Assembly (NCBI RefSeq): GCF_021173675.1
Contig: NZ_JAIHON010000005.1
Coordinates: 62,001 to 126,000, forward strand
Direction: 5' to 3'
From: Streptomyces lincolnensis
Lineage (GTDB): Bacteria; Actinomycetota; Actinomycetes; Streptomycetales; Streptomycetaceae
DNA length: 64,000 nt
The notes under the pieces were generated by a model that was not told the DNA's origin, searched no databases, and worked only from the letters and a program-made list of their open reading frames with translations. Below are positions 54,376-62,075 of this stretch, one piece after another. The translations under genes were made by a program, and so were the position numbers. The stretch's first letter is position 1. Every line of letters begins with the position of its first letter.

Positions 54376-55263
54376 ATGCCTTCACATGTGGCGCCCGGTG
54401 AACAAGTGACGTCCGGACTCGACCGCCGCACCGAGCTGAGGGAGTTCCTGCGGTCGCGCAGAGCCCGGATCCGCCCCGAGGACGTGGGACTGCCCTCGTA
54501 CGGCCGACGGCGGGTTCCCGGACTGCGGCGAGAGGAGCTGGCGCAGTTGGCAGGGGTGTCGTACGCGTACTACGCGCGCCTGGAACAGGGCTACGGCGAC
54601 ACCATGTCGGCCGAAGTGCTGGAGGCCGTCGCACGCGCCCTGCGCCTGCCCCAGGAGGAGCGTGACCATCTGATCCGGCTGGCCCAGCCCGAGCGGCAGA
54701 GCCCGACGCAGGCCGCTCCTCCCCCGCAGCGGCTGAGGCCCAGCGTCCAGCATCTGCTCGACGCGCTCGGCGTGCCCGCCTATGTCGTCAGTCGGCGCTT
54801 GGACGTCCTGGGGTGGAACCGGCTCGCTGCCGCTGTCTTCGGGGACTGGGGCAGGCTGCAGCCCGAGGAGCGCAATGCGGCCCGGCTGATCTTCCTCTCG
54901 TCCGAGGCGCGCGAGAGGTTCGCCGACCCGGACCGCACGGCCCTGGAAGTCGCCGGCGTGCTGCGGATGAACGCCGGCAAGAGCCCCGGGGACCCCCACC
55001 TCTCTTCGCTGATCCAGGAGTTGTCGCAGAAGAGCGAGGAATTCCGGCGGCTGTGGGCACGGCACGAGGTGATCTGCGGGAGCGGGGGCGACCTGGTGCG
55101 GATGCGGCACCCGGCGGTGGGAGAGTTCGACCTCGTCCATGAACCCATGGCGCTGCCCGGGGGCGCCCCGATGCGGCTGGTCACCTATCACGCCGAGCCT
55201 GGCTCCCGGTCGGAAGAAGCCCTGCGGACGTTGGCCAGTTGGGAGATGGAGCCGCTGCGCTGA
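54376..55263 (+). CDS. MmyB-like XRE-family transcriptional regulator
   Basis: 295-aa regulator. ATG 54376 is chosen because GGAGG (54365-54369) precedes it; an ATG at 54322 lacks one. N-terminal HTH: LREFLRSRRARIRPEDVGL, RRVPGLRREELAQLAGVSYAYYARLEQG, typical of the large actinobacterial group. Residues about 110-280 are the MmyB-like PAS-type ligand-binding domain (VVSRRLDVLGWNRLAAAVFGD, FDLVHEPMALPGG). In these systems the regulator usually represses a divergent SDR or oxidoreductase gene and is released by a small ligand. The shared palindrome upstream supports this here. Confidence 0.9.
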   Translation: MPSHVAPGEQVTSGLDRRTELREFLRSRRARIRPEDVGLPSYGRRRVPGLRREELAQLAGVSYAYYARLEQGYGDTMSAEVLEAVARALRLPQEERDHLIRLAQPERQSPTQAAPPPQRLRPSVQHLLDALGVPAYVVSRRLDVLGWNRLAAAVFGDWGRLQPEERNAARLIFLSSEARERFADPDRTALEVAGVLRMNAGKSPGDPHLSSLIQELSQKSEEFRRLWARHEVICGSGGDLVRMRHPAVGEFDLVHEPMALPGGAPMRLVTYHAEPGSRSEEALRTLASWEMEPLR

Positions 55264-55299
55264 GACCGGGGCCTGGCGGCGCGGGTAGCTGCGATACCG

Positions 55300-55539
55300 T
55301 CGAGCGATGCCGGCGAGGCGGGCGATCTCGTCATCGGTGACCAGGTGGGGCTTGGTCAGCCGGCGCAGGCCCTGCTCCGGCATGCGGCAGGTGCAGCGTG
55401 GGTCGCACCGGCTGGTCAGGGAGACCCGCAGGTCGGTGGCCACCCGGCCGTGGGTGTCGATGAGCACGCGGGGCATTTCCTCACCGGTGTCGGTGTGGTC
55501 GCTCGGCAGAGAGCGCGTGACGACTCTGCGCGTGGTCAT
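55300..55539 (-). pseudogene. moaA N-terminal relic
   Basis: From ATG 55539 (overlapping the XdhC-like stop as ATGA) the frame encodes DTHGRVATDLRVSLTSRCDPRCTCRMPEQGL and TKPHLVTDDEIARLAGIA, which is the start of GTP 3',8-cyclase MoaA of molybdopterin synthesis, abridged here to its recognisable parts. The radical-SAM C-x3-C-x2-C motif is altered to C-x3-C-x-C, and after about 75 residues similarity ends. Only a quarter of the gene remains. It once extended the molybdenum-enzyme operon upstream of it. Confidence 0.75.
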
Positions 55540-56687
55540 GCGACCAGGACGGCGGCTGGTGACATCCGGGCTGCGGAGACCGACCGGTGAATGGGACCGG
55601 GGACGCGGGACAAGGGCAGGCCGGTGCCGTTGTGAGTGTGGGTGATGATCTCGGCGGTGATGGAGATCGCCGTCTCCTCGGGGGTGTGGGCGCCGAGGTC
55701 CAGTCCGATCGGTGAGTGCAGGCGGGCGAGGTGCTCTTCGGGCGTGCCGGTCTTGCGTAGACGTTCCAGACGGTCTTCGTGGGTGCGTCGGGAGCCCATC
55801 GCGCCGATGTAGCCGACCGGGAGTTTGAGGGCCGTGCGAAGCAGGGGGATGTCGAATTTGGCGTCGTGGGTGAGGACGCAGATCACGGTGCGGGCGTCGA
55901 CCTCGGCGTGCTCCAGGTAGCGGTGGGGCCAGTCGACGACGACCTCGTCGGCGTGCGGGAAGCGCTCGGCGGTGGCGAACACGGGGCGGGCGTCGCAGAC
56001 GGTGACGTGGTAGCCGAGGAAGCGTCCGGCGTGGCTGAGGGCGGCGGCGAAGTCGATGGCGCCGAAGATCAGCATGCGGGGCGGTTCCGCGTGGATGTGG
56101 ACCAGGAGCGTCAGCTTCTCCGGGCAGGTGTCGGCGTCCCCGCCGACCTCGACGCGGGCGGTCCGGCCAGCCCGCAGCAGCGCGCGGACCCGGTTGGCCA
56201 CCGTACGGTCCTCCTGACGGCTGCCCAGTGTGCCGTCGTACGCGCTGCCGCCCCCGAGGATGGACAGGCTGCGGCCGAGAAAGCGCCGCGGCCCGTCAAT
56301 CACCTGTGCCACGGCGACGGGCACACCGGCCAGTACCTGTTCGAGGGCGGTGGTGAGGTGGGGCTGGTCGGCGGGGTCGATCCGCTGGACCAGGACCTCC
56401 AGTTCGCCGCCGCAGGTCAGGCCCACGGCGAAGGCGTCGTTGTCGGAGTAGCCGAAGGAGGCCCGGATGGGAGGTTCGCCGGACTCCAGGACCTGCTGGC
56501 ACAGCTCGTAGACGGCGCCTTCCACGCATCCTCCGGAGATGCTGCCGACTGCCTCGCCGTCCGTGCCCACGGCGAGTGCGGTGCCGGGCGGCAGGGGTGC
56601 GCTGCCACTGACCCGAATGACGGTGGCGAGGGCGAAGGGGCGGGCCTCGCGGCACCAGCGGTACAACGTGTCCGCGATGTTCAGCAT
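55536..56687 (-). CDS. XdhC/CoxI-family molybdenum cofactor chaperone (PaoD-like)
   Basis: 383-aa protein with the N-terminal XdhC_CoxI domain (GSAPLPPGTALAVGTDGEAVGSISGGCVEGAVYEL, abridged: the GSISGGCVEGAV core is at about 47-58) and a C-terminal Rossmann domain (MLIFGAIDFAAALSHAGRFLG, VVVDWPHRYL, YIGAMGSRRT). Family members bind molybdenum cofactor, protect it, aid its sulfuration or cytidylation and insert it into the catalytic subunit. It follows the three structural genes in the order seen for E. coli paoABCD. 139 bp separate it from the large subunit. The start ATG 56687 gives the standard N-terminus. Confidence 0.88.
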   Translation of the reverse strand: MLNIADTLYRWCREARPFALATVIRVSGSAPLPPGTALAVGTDGEAVGSISGGCVEGAVYELCQQVLESGEPPIRASFGYSDNDAFAVGLTCGGELEVLVQRIDPADQPHLTTALEQVLAGVPVAVAQVIDGPRRFLGRSLSILGGGSAYDGTLGSRQEDRTVANRVRALLRAGRTARVEVGGDADTCPEKLTLLVHIHAEPPRMLIFGAIDFAAALSHAGRFLGYHVTVCDARPVFATAERFPHADEVVVDWPHRYLEHAEVDARTVICVLTHDAKFDIPLLRTALKLPVGYIGAMGSRRTHEDRLERLRKTGTPEEHLARLHSPIGLDLGAHTPEETAISITAEIITHTHNGTGLPLSRVPGPIHRSVSAARMSPAAVLVA

Positions 56688-56826
56688 GAGTGGCTCTCCT
56701 GGGGAGGTTGGGGAGCCCGCCGCCGCGCCGGCATGGGGGGATCGAGGCGCGACAGCGGGCCGTTCAATGGGCGGCTTTCGGTGCCCCGTACGGGTGGCCG
56801 GAGGGGCTCCTTTGCCGCCCCGGGGT

Positions 56827-59034
56827 TCACATCAGGGCTTCGGCGGTGATGGGCAGTTCGCGGACGCGGCGTCCGGTGGCGTGGAAGACCGCGTTGGCGA
56901 TGGCGGGTGCCACGCCGATCTGCACGAGCTCGCCGAGGCTCTTCACACCGATGGGGCCAGCCTTGTAGTCCTCCCCGTCGAGGTAGACCGCCTTGAGGTC
57001 GGGGATGTCGGCGTTGACGGGGACGAGGTAGTCGGCGAGGTTGGCGTTGACGATCCGGCCGTCGCGGTGGTCGGTGACCGTGTGCTCCAGCAGGGCGGCG
57101 CCAATGCCGCCCACCATGCCGCCGACGGCCTGGCTCTCGGCGAGCTTGGGGCTGATGATCCGGCCGACGTCGTACACGCCGAGCATCCGCCGTACCCTGA
57201 CCAGCCCGAGCCGGGCGTCGACGGCGACCTCGGCGAACATCGCGGCGTAGCCGTACATCGAGAACCGGCTTTCCTCCTCCGGGGTGTACGACCCGCGCGC
57301 CTCCAGGTGGGTGCGGTTGTTGCGGGCCAGGAGCTGCCGGTAGGTCTCCCCGCGCGCGGTGTTGCCCTTCACATGCAGTCGGCCGCCGCGGACCACGACC
57401 TCGTCGGCGTCGACGCCGTGCAGCGGTGAGCGCTCATCCTCCACTGCTAGGGCGATGGCCTGCTGCCGCAGCTTGTCGCAGGTGTCCTGGACGGCGGACC
57501 CCACACTGAGCATGGTCTGCGAGGCGCCCTGGGCCGGGGCCGGCGGCATGGCGGAGTCGCCGAGCCGGAAGGTGACGTTGCGTACCGTCAGTCCCAGGGC
57601 GTCGGCGGCGACCTGGGTCATGGAGGTGTACGTGCCCGTGCCCGTGTCGTGGGTCGCGGACTGAACCACCGCGGTGCCGTCCGCGTCGAGCCGGGCGTGA
57701 GCCTCGGCCTGTCCGCGGAAGACGTCGTAGCAGCCGGTGGCCACGCCGGTGCCGATCAGCCAGTCGCCGTCACGAGTGGAGCGCGGCGTGGGGTTGCGCC
57801 GGTGCCAGCCGAAGGCGCGGGCGCCGACGCGGAAGCACTCGCCAAGCCGCCGGGTGGAGAAGGGCTGCTGGGTCGATGGGTCCTCGCCGGGTTCGTTGCG
57901 CAGCCGCAGCTCGATCGGGTCGATGCCGAGTTTGTAGGCGAGTTCGTCCATCGCGGTCTCGATGACGAAGGCGGCGCTGCTGTAGCCGGGGCCGCGCATC
58001 CACAGCGGGGTGCTCGCATCCAGCGGCACCATCTGGGCCTTTTGGCTGACGTTGGGCACGGCGTAGAGCATCTGCCCGAGCGCCTGGTTGGCCTCCCAGA
58101 ACTGCTCGTAGCGGGAGGTCTCGTACTTGAAGTCGTGGGTCATCGCGGTGAGTCGCCCGCGCCGGGTGCTGCCCAGGCGCAGCTTGTACTCGTAGGCGGG
58201 CCGGTAGCCCACCGTGAAGAACATCTGCCTGCGGGTCAGCGCGAGTTTCACCGGGCGGCCGATCTCGCGTGCGGCGAGCGCCGCGATGGTGACGTGCGGC
58301 CAGGCCCGCAGGGCGCTGCCGAACGCGCCGCCGATGAACGGCGAGAGGACACGCACGTTCTCCAGCGGGATGCCGAACACGGCAGCCAGTTCGTTCTGTG
58401 TGCCGATCACCCACTGGGTCTTGTCCCACACGGTGAGCTTGTCGCCGTCCCAGCGGGCGATGGTGGCGTGCGTCTCCATCGGATTGTGGTGGTTGCGCGA
58501 GAGCCGGTAGGTCATCTCCATCCGGACGTCCGCGGCACCCAGCGCTGCCTGGGCATCGCCCCGCTTGTAGGGCGCCTCGAAGGGCGCCGGCCCGTCCTGG
58601 GCCGGGCTGCGGGTCAGGTCGGTCGACGGCTGCTGGGCGTCGTAGGAGACCTTCACCAGGCTCGCGGCGTGCTGCGCGGCTTCCAGCGTGGTGGCCACCA
58701 CGACGGCGACCGGCTGGCCGAAGAACAGGACGGCGTCGTCCTGGAAGACGTGCAGCCGCTCCCCCGGGAAGGCATTGCTGACCCGGTTCTCGCGGTAGGC
58801 CAGCTTGGGCTTGTCGAGGTGGCTGATGACCCCCAGGACTCCACGCTGGGCATTGGCGGCACGCGTGTCGATGCCGGTGATACGGCCACGGGCGACACTG
58901 CTGTCGACGACCACGGCGTGCACCACGCCGTCGATGTCGTGGTCGGCGGCGTACTTCGCCTGACCGGTCACCTTCAGCCGCCCGTCCACCCGGGACAGCG
59001 GCGCACCGACGGCTGCCTGCGGCTGCGGGCTCAC
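56827..59034 (-). CDS. Molybdopterin-binding catalytic subunit of aldehyde oxidoreductase (PaoC-like)
   Basis: 735-aa xanthine-oxidase-family large subunit. The start is GTG 59034, overlapping the TGA of the FAD-subunit gene; a longer frame would read back through that gene. Domains: Ald_Xan_dh_C from VDGRLKVTGQAKYAADHDI, cofactor-binding segments GGAFGSALRAWPHV, MRGPGYSSAAFVIE and GTGTYTSMTQVAADALG, and the active-site glutamate in GVKSLGELVQIG near the C-terminus. It oxidises aldehydes (or a hydroxylatable heterocycle) using water. No Tat signal of its own; it would ride with the small subunit, as in PaoABC. Confidence 0.9.
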   Translation of the reverse strand: MSPQPQAAVGAPLSRVDGRLKVTGQAKYAADHDIDGVVHAVVVDSSVARGRITGIDTRAANAQRGVLGVISHLDKPKLAYRENRVSNAFPGERLHVFQDDAVLFFGQPVAVVVATTLEAAQHAASLVKVSYDAQQPSTDLTRSPAQDGPAPFEAPYKRGDAQAALGAADVRMEMTYRLSRNHHNPMETHATIARWDGDKLTVWDKTQWVIGTQNELAAVFGIPLENVRVLSPFIGGAFGSALRAWPHVTIAALAAREIGRPVKLALTRRQMFFTVGYRPAYEYKLRLGSTRRGRLTAMTHDFKYETSRYEQFWEANQALGQMLYAVPNVSQKAQMVPLDASTPLWMRGPGYSSAAFVIETAMDELAYKLGIDPIELRLRNEPGEDPSTQQPFSTRRLGECFRVGARAFGWHRRNPTPRSTRDGDWLIGTGVATGCYDVFRGQAEAHARLDADGTAVVQSATHDTGTGTYTSMTQVAADALGLTVRNVTFRLGDSAMPPAPAQGASQTMLSVGSAVQDTCDKLRQQAIALAVEDERSPLHGVDADEVVVRGGRLHVKGNTARGETYRQLLARNNRTHLEARGSYTPEEESRFSMYGYAAMFAEVAVDARLGLVRVRRMLGVYDVGRIISPKLAESQAVGGMVGGIGAALLEHTVTDHRDGRIVNANLADYLVPVNADIPDLKAVYLDGEDYKAGPIGVKSLGELVQIGVAPAIANAVFHATGRRVRELPITAEALM

Positions 59035-60011
59035 TTGCCACCTCCTACGACGCGCAGTTGGCGCTCGACGGTCCTTTTGAGCAACTCGACCTTGAAACCG
59101 TTGTGTTCGAGGGGCCGAGCCCCCTCCGCCGCCCGCTCGGCGGCCTTCGCCCACAGGGCGTCGGACGGGCGCCGCCCGATGAGCTCCCGCTCGACGGCGG
59201 GCAGTTTCCAGGGCACGGTGCCCACGCCCCCGGCGGCGACCTTGGCCTCGTGGATCACTCCGCCGCTGATGTGCAGGGCGACGGCCGCCGAGGTGAGCGC
59301 GAACTCGTACGACTGCCGGTCACGCACCTTCAGGTAGCCCGACTTCAGCGGGCGCGGAAGGGCCGGGATCTCGACAGCTGTGATCAACTCACCCCGGCGC
59401 AGGGCCTGTTCGCGGTGCGGTGTGCTGCCCGGCTTGAGCAGGAAGTCGGCGAAGGGCACGGTGCGCTCGCCGTCCGGCCCCAGCAGGTGCACGGTCGCCT
59501 CCAGAGCCGTGAACGCCACGGCGACGTCGGAAGGGTGAGTGGCCACGCAGTCGTCGGAGGTGCCGAGGATCGCGTGGGTGCGGTTGACGCCGTGCAGGGC
59601 CGCGCAACCCGAGCCCGGCTCACGCTTGTTGCAGGCGGCGGTCACATCACGGAAGTACGTGCAGCGGGTGCGCTGCATGATGTTGCCGCCGATGGTCGCC
59701 ATGTTCCGCAGCTGCGCCGACGCGCTCAGCTCCAGCGCCTGCGAGATCACCGGGAACAGTGCGCGCACCCCCCGGTGGGCGGCGGCCTGGGACATCCGGA
59801 CCAGCGCGCCGATGCGCAGGCCCCCGCGCCGGGTGACGGTGATCTCGCGCAGCGGCAGGGCGCTGATGTCGACCAGCGTGTGGGGGCGCTCGACGGTCTC
59901 GCGCATCAGGTCGACCAGCGTGGTGCCGCCGGCGATGTAACGGCCGCCGGCGCGGCCCGCGTCGAGGGCCTCACGGGTGTCGGCGGCCTTGGTGTAGGAG
60001 AAGGGATGCAT
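59031..60011 (-). CDS. FAD-binding subunit with extra 4Fe-4S site (PaoB-like)
   Basis: 326-aa medium subunit. FAD-binding AGGTTLVDLMRETVERPHTLVDI near 27-49, and QLRNMATIGGNIMQRTRCTYFRD near 101. The cysteines in RTRCTYFRD, AACNKREPGSGCAA and DDCVATHPSD are the added 4Fe-4S ligands that separate PaoB/YagS-type subunits from ordinary xanthine dehydrogenase FAD subunits. C-terminal CO_deh_flav_C domain follows. It passes electrons from the molybdenum and 2Fe-2S centres to FAD. It overlaps the catalytic gene by GTGA and lies 12 bp after the small-subunit gene. Confidence 0.9.
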   Translation of the reverse strand: MHPFSYTKAADTREALDAGRAGGRYIAGGTTLVDLMRETVERPHTLVDISALPLREITVTRRGGLRIGALVRMSQAAAHRGVRALFPVISQALELSASAQLRNMATIGGNIMQRTRCTYFRDVTAACNKREPGSGCAALHGVNRTHAILGTSDDCVATHPSDVAVAFTALEATVHLLGPDGERTVPFADFLLKPGSTPHREQALRRGELITAVEIPALPRPLKSGYLKVRDRQSYEFALTSAAVALHISGGVIHEAKVAAGGVGTVPWKLPAVERELIGRRPSDALWAKAAERAAEGARPLEHNGFKVELLKRTVERQLRVVGGGK

Positions 60012-60023
60012 GGGGACCGTGCC

Positions 60024-60680
60024 TCAATTCCCGTGCGCGGCCTGCTCGACCGCCCGCACGATCTTCACGTAAGCGCCACAGCGGCAGATGTTGCCGCTCA
60101 TGAACTCCCGGATCTCCTCCGGTGAGCCGGTGTGGCCCTCGTCGATGCAGCCGACGCCGGACATGATCTGGCCGGAGGTGCAGTACCCGCACTGGAAGGC
60201 GTCCTGGTCGATGAACGCCTGCTGCAGTGGATGCAGCCGCTCCCCCTTCGACAGACCCTCGATCGTGATGACCTCGGCGCCCTCCAGCCGGACCGCCAGG
60301 GTCAGGCAGGAGTTGACCCGGCGGCCGTCGACCAGGACGGTGCAGGCGCCGCACGCACCGGCGTTGCAGCCCTTCTTCGAGCCGGTCAGCCCGAGGTGTT
60401 CGCGCACCAGGTCCAGCAGCGAGGTCCGGTTGTCGACCGTGACGGTGCGGCGCTCGCCGTTGACGGTCAGGGAGACGCGGCTGCTGGGCGGCGCATCGAC
60501 GGCCTCCGCGGGCTCGGCTCCGAACACGGACGGCCCCGCTATGAGGCCGCCCGCGACGACCGCGCCGCCGACGGCGGTGGTTGCGATGAACGTGCGCCGC
60601 GACGGAGCGGACGAAGAGGCGTCCTGAGACACCTCGGGGGGAGCAGGTGGTGACTCGGGGAGTTCGGTGGACATGCCCAT
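60024..60680 (-). CDS. 2Fe-2S subunit with Tat signal (PaoA-like)
   Basis: 218-aa small subunit. A twin-arginine signal is visible (SRRTFIATTAVGGAVVAGGL, Arg 28-29), so the assembled complex is exported folded. The plant-type 2Fe-2S domain has GCNAGACGACTVLVDGRRVNSC, and the helical second domain has QCGYCTSGQIM and GNICRCGAY. This is the arrangement of periplasmic/extracytoplasmic aldehyde oxidoreductase PaoABC. Start ATG 60680 or 60674 (MSTEL); neither has a strong ribosome site. First structural gene of the operon after the flavodoxin-like gene. Confidence 0.9.
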   Translation of the reverse strand: MGMSTELPESPPAPPEVSQDASSSAPSRRTFIATTAVGGAVVAGGLIAGPSVFGAEPAEAVDAPPSSRVSLTVNGERRTVTVDNRTSLLDLVREHLGLTGSKKGCNAGACGACTVLVDGRRVNSCLTLAVRLEGAEVITIEGLSKGERLHPLQQAFIDQDAFQCGYCTSGQIMSGVGCIDEGHTGSPEEIREFMSGNICRCGAYVKIVRAVEQAAHGN

Positions 60681-60731
60681 TCTCTCGGTCGGCGGAAGAC
60701 GGGTGGCGGTAACGAGTGGTGCCGCGAGCTG

Positions 60732-61349
60732 TTACGCGGCGGATTCCGTGTCGGACTCGGGCCGTGTGTAGCCGCCCGGGAAGCGGGCGGGCGGCGCGTC
60801 CTGGGCGAAGAACGTCTTCGCGCGCGCCAGCGCTTCGGCGTCGTTCAGGACGTCACCTGGTGCGGTGCCGTTGCCGCGAAGGACACCACCGAAGTTCATC
60901 TGCATGTACGCGGCCCAGTTGTTGATGGTGGTGACCAGTGGTTCGGCGAGCCAGGGCATCTCACCCGCGGAGGTGGTGACGCCCCACAGGGTGCGTCCGG
61001 CCATGGCCGCCCGGAAGTCGAGCTCGGGGTTGTAGAGCCAGGACGTCCAGGTGTCCAGGTAGCGCTTGGTGTGGGAGGACAGCGAGTACCAGTACACCGG
61101 GGAGGCGATCACGATGTCGGTCGCGGCGAGGGTGGCTTCGAAGAGCAGCGCGAGGTTGCCCGCCTCGGGCCGTGTGGTGTGCCCCGCGCCGTGCCGCAGG
61201 TCGTCGAAGTCGGGGAGCGGATGCTCGGCGAGCGAGATCCACTCCTGCTCGACGTCGGCGGGCAGCTGCGCGGCGGCCCGGCGCGCGAGCAACTCGGTGT
61301 TCCCGTTGCTGCGGTGGCTGCCGAGGATGAAGAGGAAACGGCGGGACAA
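60732..61349 (-). CDS. NAD(P)H-dependent FMN reductase, TTG start
   Basis: 205-aa flavodoxin-like protein: FILGSHRSNGNTELLAR (phosphate loop, residues 7-23), DIVIASPVYWYSLSSHTKRYLDTWTSW near 80-106, and TTSAGEMPW near 125. The start is TTG 61349, with AAGGAG 7 nt before it, and no better ATG is available in a sensible place. It lies 52 bp upstream of the aldehyde oxidoreductase operon on the same strand, so it is probably co-transcribed and may recycle its electrons or supply reduced flavin. Substrate not determinable. Confidence 0.85.
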   Translation of the reverse strand: MSRRFLFILGSHRSNGNTELLARRAAAQLPADVEQEWISLAEHPLPDFDDLRHGAGHTTRPEAGNLALLFEATLAATDIVIASPVYWYSLSSHTKRYLDTWTSWLYNPELDFRAAMAGRTLWGVTTSAGEMPWLAEPLVTTINNWAAYMQMNFGGVLRGNGTAPGDVLNDAEALARAKTFFAQDAPPARFPGGYTRPESDTESAA

Positions 61350-62015
61350 GGGGGAGCTCCTTGGTGGGGGCGTGAGCGACTACTGGTGCGAGCGGCCCGC
61401 CGGGCAGCGTCGTGGCTGCCGCGTCCGCGGCGGTGCCGGTCAGGCGCCGGCTACTCGGGGCACGGTTCGCGCGGCGGCGGGCAGGGCCGCCCATCGGCCT
61501 GGCAGGAGTGCGGCGGCCGGGGATGAAATACGATCGGCAGCCGCCTCACCGGGCCATCGGTGCGGCACGGCATCCACTGTGCGGCACGCGGCGCGATCCA
61601 ACGAGCAGACACTTTTGGGACGACCCGGGTGTGTACCACTGCCGTTGGTACGTCTGCCAGTAGTAGGCAGGGCGGTCCGACCATCGACGACAGTCGTGAT
61701 GCAAGGCGCACGGGTACGCGGCCGCCTGCTGCGGAGGACCAAGCCTGCGCGGGATCTCGTGACGGTGCCGGCCAGGACCGAGTCATGACGGCCAAGCGGA
61801 ACAGCACCACGCAGCACGGTCAAGTACCACCCGACAAGGATGCGATCCCCCTCTCACGGCCCGCGACAGACGCCCGGCCCCCGGCTTGTGCCAGACCCGG
61901 CGGCGTACGCCTGCGCCCGCACCGAACGCGGGCCATGCCTCGCCCTCTCTGCTGCGATCGCAGTAGAAGCAAGTGTCTGCCTAGGGCCAACGACGAGAGA
62001 GCGCGGAACTGCGAG
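61350..62015. promoter_or_regulatory. Intergenic with two dyads, no clear gene
   Basis: 666 bp between the leftward FMN reductase and the MMPL gene. The first part carries the promoter of the leftward operon. Dyads GTACCA-(7)-TGGTAC at 61633-61651 and CTGCC-(7)-GGCAG at 61654-61670 lie side by side and resemble TetR/MarR-type operators. Short frames on both strands have no recognisable protein. Confidence 0.4.
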
Positions 62016-62052
62016 CGTGAGAGTGGGCCGTGATCAGCGGCCCACTCTCACG
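62016..62052. terminator. Perfect 15-bp stem hairpin just before the MMPL gene
   Basis: CGTGAGAGTGGGCCG (62016-62030), loop TGATCAG, then its exact complement (62038-62052). Only 23 bp separate it from the MMPL start, so it may terminate upstream transcription or serve as a leader attenuator. Confidence 0.7.
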
Positions 62053-62075
62053 GCATTTCCTGGAAAGGCTCGTCG

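Noticed and set aside
61440..62033. Possible genes in the gap before the MMPL transporter
   Set aside because: Frames on both strands are Arg/Pro/Thr-rich, have no ribosome sites and no recognisable motif; overlapping dyads fit regulatory DNA better.
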